Shown in pieces: positions 38,865-47,545 of a stretch of 64,000 bases of DNA. Position 1 is the first letter of the stretch. Each line of letters begins with the position of its first letter. Location: assembly GCF_947493125.1 (NCBI RefSeq), contig NZ_CANLQB010000010.1, forward strand, positions 62,001 through 126,000, written 5' to 3'. The translations under genes and the position numbers were made by a program. The notes under the pieces are model-generated. The model was not told the DNA's origin. It searched no databases and was given only the letters and a program-made list of their open reading frames with translations. This DNA is from an uncultured Roseobacter sp. (GTDB taxonomy: Bacteria > Pseudomonadota > Alphaproteobacteria > Rhodobacterales > Rhodobacteraceae).

Positions 38865-40002
38865 GGTGATGACGATTGTTGGCACGCGGCCGGAACTTAT
38901 AAAGATGAGCCGAGTGATTCATGAGATGGATCGGCATACAGACCATGTGCTTGTGCATACTGGGCAGAATTATGACTACGAGCTTAATGAGATTTTCTTC
39001 GAGGATTTAGGCATCCGTAAACCGGATTACTTCCTCGATGCGACAGGCGAGACAGCGGTGCAGTCCATTGGGCAGATTCTGATCGCAATTGACCCAGTAC
39101 TGGAGGCTGAAGCGCCGGATGCGGTGTTGCTCTATGGCGACACCAACTCCTGTCTCTCAGTGATCGCGGCAAAGCGCAGGAAGATGCCGGTGTTTCACAT
39201 GGAGGCCGGAAACCGCTGCTTTGATCAACGTGTCCCAGAGGAACTGAACAGAAAAGTTGTGGACCATCTTAGCGATATCAACATGGTTTTGTCCGAGCAT
39301 GCGCGACGCTACCTGATCGCTGAAGGTATTCGACCGGAGACGATCATCAAGACGGGCTCGCATATGGGCGAAGTTCTGCACTACACGCGTGATCGGGTGA
39401 AAGCCTCGGGAATCGTAGATGCGTTGCATCTTAAGGAGGGGGCCTACTTTCTTGTTAGTACCCATCGCGAGGAGAACGTTGATTCCGAACATACACTCCG
39501 CCAGTTGCTCGATAGCCTGAATGGAGTCGCCGAGGCATTCGGCTTCCCGGTTGTCGTTTCGACCCATCCGCGCACCCGCAAGCGGCTCGATGCGCTGAAC
39601 GGCGTGGAGTTCGACCCTCTGATCCGTTTTCTAAAGCCATTTGGGTTTGCTGACTACATTCGGCTGCAGCAAGGGGCTGCTTGCGTGATTTCAGACAGTG
39701 GAACGGTAACTGAAGAAGCGGCGCTTCTGAATCTCCCGGCTATCACAATACGCACCGCACATGAGCGCCCGGAGGGCATGGACGCTGGCACACTCATTAT
39801 GAGTGGCCTCAGCCGCCGCCGCGTTATTGAGGCCGTTGAGATTGTACGTACCCAGCACAGCCATCAGACACGAAACTTGCCGATCGTGGAGGACTATGTC
39901 TCGCAGGTCGATCCGCAACCTGTCTCAAAGCACGTCCTTCGCGTCGTTCAGAGTTATACCGACTACATCAACCGTACTGTGTGGCGCAAAGCGGATCAGT
40001 AG
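38857..40002 (+). CDS. fnlC: Non-hydrolysing UDP-GlcNAc 2-epimerase (FnlC/WecB type)
   Basis: The protein has 381 residues. The GTG start is supported by AGGAGG 6 bases upstream. TIVGTRPELIKMSRVI at the N terminus, HMEAGNRCFDQRVPEELNR at about 111-129 and ISDSGTVTEEAALLNLP around 278-294 are hallmarks. It catalyses C2 epimerisation, the last step to UDP-L-FucNAc or UDP-L-QuiNAc when paired with FnlA. The middle-step gene fnlB is not adjacent; a candidate lies at 61533-62387. Confidence 0.88.
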   Translation: MLKVMTIVGTRPELIKMSRVIHEMDRHTDHVLVHTGQNYDYELNEIFFEDLGIRKPDYFLDATGETAVQSIGQILIAIDPVLEAEAPDAVLLYGDTNSCLSVIAAKRRKMPVFHMEAGNRCFDQRVPEELNRKVVDHLSDINMVLSEHARRYLIAEGIRPETIIKTGSHMGEVLHYTRDRVKASGIVDALHLKEGAYFLVSTHREENVDSEHTLRQLLDSLNGVAEAFGFPVVVSTHPRTRKRLDALNGVEFDPLIRFLKPFGFADYIRLQQGAACVISDSGTVTEEAALLNLPAITIRTAHERPEGMDAGTLIMSGLSRRRVIEAVEIVRTQHSHQTRNLPIVEDYVSQVDPQPVSKHVLRVVQSYTDYINRTVWRKADQ

Positions 40003-41195
40003 AGAGCGGCGCAGGGTAAAGGCACTGAGCAGTTTACCGATTGATACTTGGATCAGTCAGGAGCTCGGATTCTGGTGATACGCGCGTCATCCCAATTGAA
40101 AGCAAAGAACTTGGCCATATCTGACTTGCTCGTCGTTTCCCATTGTAGAGCGGTTCCACGTATCTGAATGCGTGCAGCCATACAACGGCTCGGATTTGGA
40201 AGATCGTGTTTCCGTCTCGGCCTTTTAGATGGGGCGATCGGTAGCAGCGTTCTCGTGACTGTCGCCACACTCCCTTATGCTCGGCCTCAGATCTTGAAAG
40301 CGACGAAATACACTTCATTACTGTAAAAGCGTCGGTTGCATGCAGAGGAACGCGTGACGAAGCAAAAGCGTCGAGAGCGCAATACACTGCGTATAGCTAT
40401 CTGATGCATGGCATTGCGGGTGAGATCACCGCTGTAATTTGCTTTTCGCTTATTGGACTACTGAATGTAAAGCAGGAGTCACGCCCTGACAAGTCTAGGA
40501 ATCGTTATTGTCTGAGCAGTTTCATGCCGAGGGTGTGATTGCAGAAAGTGGATTACCAGTCTTGACGATGTGTCTACAAAAGTGGACGGCTGGCTCCTAG
40601 ATTACTAAGATTTCAGACACGTAGCGTGGTTGAAAACAACACTCTGACCAAGCTCAAGCAGGGTATAAGAAACGGGATATCGCTCGGTGCAAAAAGGTTG
40701 TACGATCTGTTCTCGGGCAGCCTTAAGCGCTGGAGCAGGTCGGGAACTCCATTATCGGATGGGCAAAAACAAAGGGCCGGAAAGTACGTTCAGGCCATCA
40801 GTATCTGTGGATCTTCATAGTGGAGGAAGCGACTACCATCCATCCGGGGAAACGGAGACTGCGTCTGCTTCTTTGATCGAAGAACTGCTTGTCACAGGTC
40901 TCCGCCTGTCGTCACCGGTCGATTTGGTGCCGCCTGCTGCTATGGCGGACGAACTATTCTCAAAGGCTGACCAGATGGTTGATCGCGTCGCGGCTCAGCA
41001 TTTGTCGAGCTTGAACGCTACGTTTTTGCGATACGGTGTGTTCCGCCAGCGTGTCTGGTGATGTTACAAACCAATGAAGTTTGACGCAGTATTTGACCCA
41101 GGCCAGTAGAATATGATCGCTATGCACCAATCGCTCTGGACTGCGTTTCACGCAGATCAAGAAGTCCATCGTCGACAAAGTAGGCCCTCAAATCA
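40003..41195. other. 1.2 kb region without a convincing gene
   Basis: Both strands contain only short frames (117 codons minus at 40034-40387; 124 codons plus at 40687-41061) with no family I recognise. A minus-strand stretch around 40150-40260 (LLPIAPSKRPRRKHDLP...ALQWETTSK) loosely recalls an IS5-type transposase N terminus, but this is weak. The region is probably decayed coding or mobile-element sequence. Confidence 0.45.
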
Positions 41196-42443
41196 ATGAC
41201 ACATCTTATGCGTGAGCCAGCCGCTTATCTGGCCCTTTTCCTATGGCTCGCGCTGCCAGTTCTTGGCAATCTCACACCACCTTTGTTCGTCATAGGTCTG
41301 CTCTTGCGCCGCGATGCCGCCTTGCCTTTCTTACCAAGCTTCAAAATTTTTGCACTAGTTTGTGCTATCTATGTTGCCTACATTGGCATTCGGGCCATCA
41401 CTGCCGGCCCGCTCCAGACGGCCGTAGAACCTACCGGAGATGCATTTTCCCTCCTTCTAACTGTCGCAATAGCCATGTGGTCGATCAGAGAGACACGGCC
41501 CTTGGATATGCAAATTCTCTTCAAGGCCATGGTTATCCTTTTGATTTTGGTTTTTGCTCTTCTTTTTTGCGAGAAGCAGCTACTCGGCAATGCGCGCCCT
41601 TCACTGTTGCTGGGAAACTCATTCAACCTCATGCCGCTCTTGTTGATACCCGCGATGCTCTGCACATTCCGACAGTTCGCGCCATCTTCCTTCTGGGCCC
41701 GCCTTGGCTTGCTTAGTTTCATTCTGACAGTCGTTTCGATCGGCGGATTCGGATCGACCCGAGGTATTTTGCTGGTGCTTTTTGTTCTCACAGTAGTTCG
41801 CGTGGCGTTCATTCTGGCGAGCGCTGCAGTGTTGGGCGAGAAGGCAAAGCAGTCCGCCTATCTGATACTAGCTTTTTCGCTTGGTATGGCCGCGAGCGCC
41901 CTCGATAAAGACGCGCTGCATCGATACCTTACAATCGCGAAACTGCCCGAGGCGGAGACGTCAATGGCGATACCATCAAGACCAGAGGCGGCGTCGGGTA
42001 AGGTTGAGGATTATTCGATGTCTTTGCGGCTTCTCATGCTTCGTACCGGATGGCAGGCGTTTACGGAAAAGCCAGTTTTCGGGCATGGTCCGCAGTTTCG
42101 TTTTGATGCGGCTGCGGCTTACTTCCCGGCTGATGTATCCGAGCGTTTCTCGCATCTGCACAATGACTTTCTCACACATGCAGTTGCAGGCGGACTTCCG
42201 GCGGTGGTGCTATTATGCGTTATTTTGGCGATACCGATTCTTGCCGCTCTAGGTCGTGGAAAAAACGCGGCTCTTCGGCTTCAGATAGGCTTTATGTTCA
42301 GCCTTGCGTTTTCTGGGACAGCTTTGGTCAACAACGTGCTATTTGTTGATATCTCTGCTTTTTCTCTTGGTCTGTCATTTATCGCTGCAATCCTCATACT
42401 TGAAGACCTAAAGCGGAAGAGTGAAGTTAACCCAGCCCCCTGA
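41196..42443 (+). CDS. O-antigen ligase/polymerase-like membrane protein, 3' end altered
   Basis: Wzy/WaaL-type polytopic protein, 415 residues with about 10-11 hydrophobic helices. The periplasmic Wzy_C signature GHGPQFRF followed by HLHNDFLTHAVAGGLPA (about 290-330) is present. It polymerises or ligates polysaccharide repeat units at the outer face of the inner membrane. The last five codons (VNPAP) and the stop codon come from the terminal repeat of an IS3-like remnant, so the native C terminus has been replaced; only a short tail seems lost. Confidence 0.82.
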   Translation: MTHLMREPAAYLALFLWLALPVLGNLTPPLFVIGLLLRRDAALPFLPSFKIFALVCAIYVAYIGIRAITAGPLQTAVEPTGDAFSLLLTVAIAMWSIRETRPLDMQILFKAMVILLILVFALLFCEKQLLGNARPSLLLGNSFNLMPLLLIPAMLCTFRQFAPSSFWARLGLLSFILTVVSIGGFGSTRGILLVLFVLTVVRVAFILASAAVLGEKAKQSAYLILAFSLGMAASALDKDALHRYLTIAKLPEAETSMAIPSRPEAASGKVEDYSMSLRLLMLRTGWQAFTEKPVFGHGPQFRFDAAAAYFPADVSERFSHLHNDFLTHAVAGGLPAVVLLCVILAIPILAALGRGKNAALRLQIGFMFSLAFSGTALVNNVLFVDISAFSLGLSFIAAILILEDLKRKSEVNPAP

Positions 42444-42655
42444 AATCAGGTCATTGAGGTGTTAGTGATCCGTCGAAGTAGAGGATAGACCATGAAACGC
42501 AGATTTAGTGGCGAACATATCATTGGGGTGGTCAACGAATATGAAGCTGGTGTGATGGCGCAGGAATTGTGCCGGAGATAACCACAACCCAATCAACAGA
42601 AAGAAACAAGAACGGATTCGACACCTGAACCGCCCGGATCAGGGGGCTAGGTCAA
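42428..42655 (+). mobile_element. Internally deleted IS3-family element remnant
   Basis: The left end TAACCCAGCCCCCTGA (42428-) and right end TCAGGGGGCTAGGTCA (to 42655) are inverted repeats matching at 14 of 16 positions, with the CCCCCTGA core seen in IS407-type IS3 elements. Only 228 bp lie between them, holding the first 29 codons of an orfA. It is a dead derivative with both ends preserved. Confidence 0.7.
42492..42581 (+). pseudogene. IS3-family transposase OrfA, N-terminal fragment
   Basis: ATG followed by 28 codons reading MKRRFSGEHIIGVVNEYEAG and then VMAQELCRR, then a stop. This matches the helix-turn-helix start of IS3 OrfA proteins (pattern KRxRFxxEQIIxxLxExxAG..xxELCRxxG). The rest of the transposase is missing. 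Confidence 0.75.
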
Positions 42656-43107
42656 AATTTAGGGGCCAGTGAAGACTGTCAGTTTCGAGTGGTCACTCTT
42701 CGCATGATGAATGAGATTGATTACAGTCCAACGTGGAGTGACTCAGCCATCCTCTAAGATTTCCAGAAGCATTGTTCGGCAACTTGCAAATCAGAAGACT
42801 CGTATATGAGATCGCAGGTTCGGTTCAGCGATGATTTGAAGAAGGTCGCGGCGAAGCGCGTCGTTGACTGCGTCTTGCCGGACCGCGAAGTGGTCGGGGG
42901 GCTCTTGGCCAGTGTAAAGCCAATTTGCGCTCCCAGGCCAAAGTTTTCGAAGCTGGATGACGGCATAAAACGGCCGAGCAAGCCTGTGGACAGTGCCCAA
43001 ACAGCATCTTAATACACATGCCACTTTGGTGCGGCATTCGCGCTTTCAAGAAAGTATGCAGATTTGACTACGTTGCGACGCAAGATAACGCTTCCGGGAA
43101 CTGAACA
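42656..43107. other. Degraded region with possible second transposase fragment
   Basis: This 452 bp gap lies between the IS3 remnant and the capD-like gene. A 68-codon plus frame at 42806-43012 begins MRSQVRFSDDLKKVAAKRVV, which resembles the RFSxEFKxxAVxxV start of IS3/IS911 OrfA, and then loses similarity. No intact gene was seen. Confidence 0.4.
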
Positions 43108-45036
43108 ATGATTGAAGCTTGCTTGCTTTGGCTTGTTCAGCTCCCCCGCGTCCACAAGCGAATGCTCCAGTTGCTTGTGGATGGCATGCTGCTATTGGCC
43201 AGTTTCGTCGGGGCGATGGCCTTGCGGTTGGACAGTTTCTATTTTCTGGCGCTGTATGAGCCGTGGATCGCCATAGGTATTACGTTACCCATCACTCTCT
43301 TCATCTTTGTGCGCAAAGGGTTCTACCGGGCCGTCGTGAGGTACATTTCGTCACGTGCCTTTGCGGTGGTTTTCTGGGGAATCTTTGCGTCTTCCATCAT
43401 CTTGTTCTGCGTCTCACAGCTTCTGGGGCTTTTCGTGCCTCGCTCCGTGCCGGGGATATATGCGATGCTCGCGTTCCTAAGTATTGGCGGTGTAAGGTTC
43501 ATACTACGCGAGCTTTTTTTTCGTCAGCAGCGCAGAGGACGCACGCCGCTCCTGATCTATGGTGCTGGAACGGCTGGTCGCGATCTTGTTGGTGTTCTTG
43601 GCAGAGGGAGAGACTATACAGCAATCGGATTTATAGATGAAACTCCGGCATTGCATGGGACTGACATCGTTGGACTGAGAGTATACGATCCGGAGATGCT
43701 GCCTGAATTGGTTGAAGATCACGGGATCAAGCTGGTACTGCTTGCCATTCCAGAGGCAAGCCGCGCACGGAGACGAGAGATCATTGACCTGCTCGCGTCA
43801 CTGGCGGTTCAGGTGCAGACTATTCCGGACCTCGAAGACATCGTATCCGGGCGATCCCAGATTTCCGAAATCCGGGAAGTTGCGCCGGAAGACCTGCTTG
43901 GTCGCGATCCTGTACCTGCTAAACTCGAGCTAATGAGCGCCAATATCACCGACAAGATAGTGATGGTCACCGGAGCGGGAGGCTCCATTGGCAGCGAATT
44001 GTGCCGACAGATCTCCCAGCATCGCCCCCGGACAGTTGTTCTTTTTGATGTCTCGGAGGTGGCACTCTACACACTTGAGATGGAACTGCGCGATGGCCTC
44101 GAAGCCCGTCAATGCGACGGCCAAATTGTTCCACTTCTTGGATCTGTGCAGAACCCCCGTCGGGTGCAAGCCGTCATCCGGCGTTATGGTGTTCAGACCA
44201 TATATCATGCAGCTGCCTATAAACACGTCCCGCTCGTAGAGCAGAACATTGTGGAGGGTTTGCGCAACAACGTATTTGGCACGCTGACCTTGCTGGAGGC
44301 TGCGATTGCAGCAAATGTGGAGTCTTTCATTCTTGTCTCAACCGACAAGGCAGTGCGACCGACAAATGTTATGGGTGCGTCGAAGCGTATGGCGGAACTG
44401 ATCTGTCAGGCCCATTCACGAACCCAGACACAAACCAGTATTTCTATAGTTCGTTTTGGCAATGTGCTGGGATCATCGGGTTCTGTTATTCCTCGGTTTC
44501 GTAAGCAGATCGCGACGGGCGGTCCTGTGACCGTGACCGACCCCGAGATAACTCGATACTTCATGTCTATTCCCGAGGCCGCACAACTGGTTATTCAAGC
44601 GGGGGCCATGGCCAAGGGGGGCGACGTCTTTCTGCTAGACATGGGCGCTCCGGTCAAAATCGCCGATCTTGCGGATCGCATGATCCGTCTCTCGGGCCTG
44701 ACGCCCTACATCGAAGGCCAAAGTAATGGGGACGTCGAAATCGTCTTCACCCAGTTGCGACCCGGCGAGAAGCTTTATGAAGAATTACTTATTGGCGATG
44801 ATGCGCGGCCAACTGATCATCCGAGGATAATGACCGCAAACGAACGCTGTATCTCTTGGGAAGAACTGCAACCCATTGTGAAAGACCTGCTCGCGGCCTG
44901 CCTTGATCAGGATGTTTCCGCGCTCAGAGAGCTTCTGGCAGATGCCCCAACCGGCTATAGACCGGATGCTCAGTTGGTTGACCTCACGGCGGCCTCAGGT
45001 TCCGCCTCTACCAATACGAAAGCGTCTTCATTTTGA
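43108..45036 (+). CDS. Membrane nucleotide-sugar dehydratase, CapD/WbpM type
   Basis: The protein has 642 residues. Four membrane helices lie in residues 10-130, then a Rossmann-like domain (LLIYGAGTAGRDLVGVL, about 147-163) and a C-terminal SDR domain (MVTGAGGSIGSELCRQI near 288-304, STDKAVRPTNVMGASKRMAE near 410-430, RYFMSIPEAAQLV). It is the long form of UDP-GlcNAc 4,6-dehydratase (WbpM/PglF/CapD), making UDP-4-keto-6-deoxy sugars for N-acetylated 6-deoxyhexoses. TTGA overlaps the next gene's TTG start. Confidence 0.92.
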   Translation: MIEACLLWLVQLPRVHKRMLQLLVDGMLLLASFVGAMALRLDSFYFLALYEPWIAIGITLPITLFIFVRKGFYRAVVRYISSRAFAVVFWGIFASSIILFCVSQLLGLFVPRSVPGIYAMLAFLSIGGVRFILRELFFRQQRRGRTPLLIYGAGTAGRDLVGVLGRGRDYTAIGFIDETPALHGTDIVGLRVYDPEMLPELVEDHGIKLVLLAIPEASRARRREIIDLLASLAVQVQTIPDLEDIVSGRSQISEIREVAPEDLLGRDPVPAKLELMSANITDKIVMVTGAGGSIGSELCRQISQHRPRTVVLFDVSEVALYTLEMELRDGLEARQCDGQIVPLLGSVQNPRRVQAVIRRYGVQTIYHAAAYKHVPLVEQNIVEGLRNNVFGTLTLLEAAIAANVESFILVSTDKAVRPTNVMGASKRMAELICQAHSRTQTQTSISIVRFGNVLGSSGSVIPRFRKQIATGGPVTVTDPEITRYFMSIPEAAQLVIQAGAMAKGGDVFLLDMGAPVKIADLADRMIRLSGLTPYIEGQSNGDVEIVFTQLRPGEKLYEELLIGDDARPTDHPRIMTANERCISWEELQPIVKDLLAACLDQDVSALRELLADAPTGYRPDAQLVDLTAASGSASTNTKASSF

Positions 45037-46217
45037 AACTCATTCTCACCGGCGCATCGGGCTTTGTAGGCCAGCTGCTTGTGCCGCGTCTCACGGCGGC
45101 CGGCGCGACATTGCTTCTTGCCGGACGTCATAAAGACCGTTTGGCCAGCATGTTTCCGGAGCAAAAAACATGTGGCTATAATGAACTCGCAAAGCTGGGC
45201 AAGGGATTTGATCAGCTTGTGCACCTAGCTGTCCTTAACAACAATCAGCCCGATGACGAAGCTGCATTTGATGCCGTAAATGTCGATTTCATGTTGGATG
45301 TTTTATGTCGGGCACGTGAGGCCAAAGTCGGCCAGTTCGTCAATGTCTCGACCGTCCAGGTTCTGGACGACAGAGTTGACACCCCATATGCTCGGAGCAA
45401 GTTAAGGGCACAGCGGCAATTGGCCCCTAAGATGGATATCGCTGTTTCTACGCTTTATCTGCCCCTTGTTTATGCTGATCGCTTTACTGGAAGACTTTCC
45501 TGGCTAAACGCTCTGCCAGCCGTCGTGCGGCGCGCTTTTTTGCCACTGGTGTCCGCTTGCAAACCGATGGTTCATGCAGACATTCTCAGCGCGCATATCC
45601 TTGCTGGTTCTAAGGCGGGGATAGTTTCGGATGGACAGAATAACAACAAGGTTTTTCAATTCTCTAAGCGGTCTATCGATCTGGCTTTTGTATTGGTAGT
45701 TGCACTCTTTTTCTGGTGGTTACTCATCGCAATCTGGCTGACCATACGGCTGACATCCCAAGGTCCTGGCATCTTCTCACAAGAGCGGATTGGCCAAGAG
45801 GGGCGGATCTTTATATGCCACAAGTTCCGGACGATGGCATCAGGAACCAAGCAAGCAGGGACCCATGAGATCAGTTCTGCCTCGGTCACCCGTGTCGGTC
45901 AAATCCTCCGACGAACTAAGTTGGACGAACTTCCTCAGATCTGGAACATAGTCCGAGGAGAACTAAGCCTGGTCGGACCCCGCCCATGTCTGCCCACGCA
46001 AGATGAGTTGATTGCGGCTCGCCGAGCCCGCGGGGTGCTGACCGCCCGACCCGGTATATCGGGTCTTGCCCAAGTGGAGGGCATCGACATGAGCACTCCC
46101 CAATGTCTGGCAGCCCGAGACGCGGACTATATTGCCCTGCAGGGGCTCTTCTTAGACTTAAAGATAGCCATTCTAACGATAGCAGGGCGAGGTGGCGGCG
46201 ATCGTGTGGCGCGCTAA
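45033..46217 (+). CDS. SDR-sugar transferase fusion protein
   Basis: The protein has 394 residues, starting at a TTG that overlaps the previous stop (TTGA). Residues 1-195 form an NAD-dependent epimerase/dehydratase-like domain (LILTGASGFVGQLLVPRL, then the YARSK catalytic motif). From about 205 a bacterial initiating sugar transferase follows: KRSIDLAFVLVVALF with one membrane helix, GPGIFSQERIGQEGRIF, the KFRTM motif, RRTKLDELPQIWN and ELSLVGPRPCLP. It may reduce a 4-keto sugar and transfer it to undecaprenyl phosphate, as the separate PglC/WbpL-type partners of WbpM do; this is inference. Confidence 0.88.
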   Translation: MKLILTGASGFVGQLLVPRLTAAGATLLLAGRHKDRLASMFPEQKTCGYNELAKLGKGFDQLVHLAVLNNNQPDDEAAFDAVNVDFMLDVLCRAREAKVGQFVNVSTVQVLDDRVDTPYARSKLRAQRQLAPKMDIAVSTLYLPLVYADRFTGRLSWLNALPAVVRRAFLPLVSACKPMVHADILSAHILAGSKAGIVSDGQNNNKVFQFSKRSIDLAFVLVVALFFWWLLIAIWLTIRLTSQGPGIFSQERIGQEGRIFICHKFRTMASGTKQAGTHEISSASVTRVGQILRRTKLDELPQIWNIVRGELSLVGPRPCLPTQDELIAARRARGVLTARPGISGLAQVEGIDMSTPQCLAARDADYIALQGLFLDLKIAILTIAGRGGGDRVAR

Positions 46218-46546
46218 GGCGGCCAGGTTTTGATAAGAATGGAAGGAGCTTTACCATCTCGCTGCGGTCTGTCCATCTGCCTCAGAGGGCTCTGAATGGT
46301 CCGAGTGTTACCGTTTGGGCTCTGTCGCATTGGCGAACGACCTATGTGCCGGCGGTGTTTTCCGGTCTCCGGCGGGAGATCAGCTCGGAAGCCGATAGAT
46401 AGGTGATCTGCCAGATGGACCTTGGGACCTAAACTGTCTCTGGCCCTCACCCCTTGTGTTCGTGTATGGGCGGATAGGAAGTGAAGATCTGGTGACGGTC
46501 GTGCTGGGAGGATCTTCCGTAGATCGCAAGTTTGCAGGAAGCAATC
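46218..46546. other. Intergenic region before epimerase-aminotransferase-amidotransferase genes
   Basis: No gene is supported in these 329 bp. A GGGCTCTGTCGCATTGGCG stretch near 46316 faintly recalls an IS6-type end. The next gene's Shine-Dalgarno (AGGAA) lies at the right end. Confidence 0.4.
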
Positions 46547-47545
46547 ATGGATATCCGTGGAAAGAAGTTTGTTGTGGTCGGCGGCGCCGGCCTAATTGGG
46601 TCTCACACAATCGACCGATTACTCACCCATGATGTGGGCGAGATTATAATCTATGATAACTTCGTTCGAGGTAGCCGCGAGAACCTTGAAAGGGCGCAGA
46701 CCGATCCGCGCGTATCGATCTATGATATTGGCGGCGACGTAATGCAAGCTGACATTTTGCAGTCGGCTTTCGAAGGGGCAGATGGGGTCTTTCACCTCGC
46801 GGCCTTGTGGTTGCTACAATGCCATGAATTTCCGCGGACTGCTTTCGACGTCAACATACGCGGCACGTTCAATGTAATGGAAGCCTGTGTAGCAAAGGGT
46901 GTGAAACGCCTGGTCTGGTCGTCCTCTGCGTCGGTATATGGAGACGCCGTTGAGGAGCCGATGACCGAGGATCATCCCTATAACAATAAGAACTTTTACG
47001 GTGCGACCAAGATCGCGGGCGAGGCTATGATGCGAGCGTTCCATCATCGCTACGGCCTCGATTTTGTCGGGCTGCGCTACATGAATGTCTACGGGCCACG
47101 TCAGGACTATCATGGTGCCTACATCGCGGTGATCATGAAAATGCTTGATGCGATTGATCGCGGTGAAAGCCCGACGATCATGGGCGACGGATCGGAGGCA
47201 TTCGATTTCGTCGCAGTTGAGGACTGCGGCTTGGCAAATGTGCGTGCGATGCAATCGGACGCGACGGACGAATTCTACAACGTCGGCACCGGGAAGAGAA
47301 CTTCGCTCAAAGAGCTGGCCGAGTTGTTGATCCAGATCACTGGATCGAACCAGCCGATCAAGTATGCTGAACGTAGCCAAGCCACACTGGTACGTAATCG
47401 CATTGGCTCGCCGGTCAAAGCCGCGCAACAAATCGGCTTCACGTCGGAGGTCGAGTTGCGTGAGGGGCTGGAGCGGCTCATCGCTTGGAGGGCTGAACAC
47501 AAGGCCGAGGTTGAGATGCGTCGCAAAGCGGTTGGGCTTGCGTGA
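46547..47545 (+). CDS. NAD-dependent nucleotide-sugar epimerase/dehydratase
   Basis: Extended SDR, 332 residues from MDIRGKKFVVVGGAGLIGSH, chosen because AGGAA lies upstream. The NAD motif GGAGLIGS is near 12-19, the catalytic Ser region WSSSASVYG near 125-133 and the YGATK motif near 150. It resembles UDP-glucose/GlcNAc 4-epimerases or UDP-hexuronate epimerases; the substrate cannot be read off. It overlaps the aminotransferase start. Confidence 0.85.
   Translation: MDIRGKKFVVVGGAGLIGSHTIDRLLTHDVGEIIIYDNFVRGSRENLERAQTDPRVSIYDIGGDVMQADILQSAFEGADGVFHLAALWLLQCHEFPRTAFDVNIRGTFNVMEACVAKGVKRLVWSSSASVYGDAVEEPMTEDHPYNNKNFYGATKIAGEAMMRAFHHRYGLDFVGLRYMNVYGPRQDYHGAYIAVIMKMLDAIDRGESPTIMGDGSEAFDFVAVEDCGLANVRAMQSDATDEFYNVGTGKRTSLKELAELLIQITGSNQPIKYAERSQATLVRNRIGSPVKAAQQIGFTSEVELREGLERLIAWRAEHKAEVEMRRKAVGLA

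Noticed and set aside
46316-46340. IS6-type terminal repeat
   Set aside because: Only a short GGCTCTGTCGCA-like match, with no partner end or transposase nearby.
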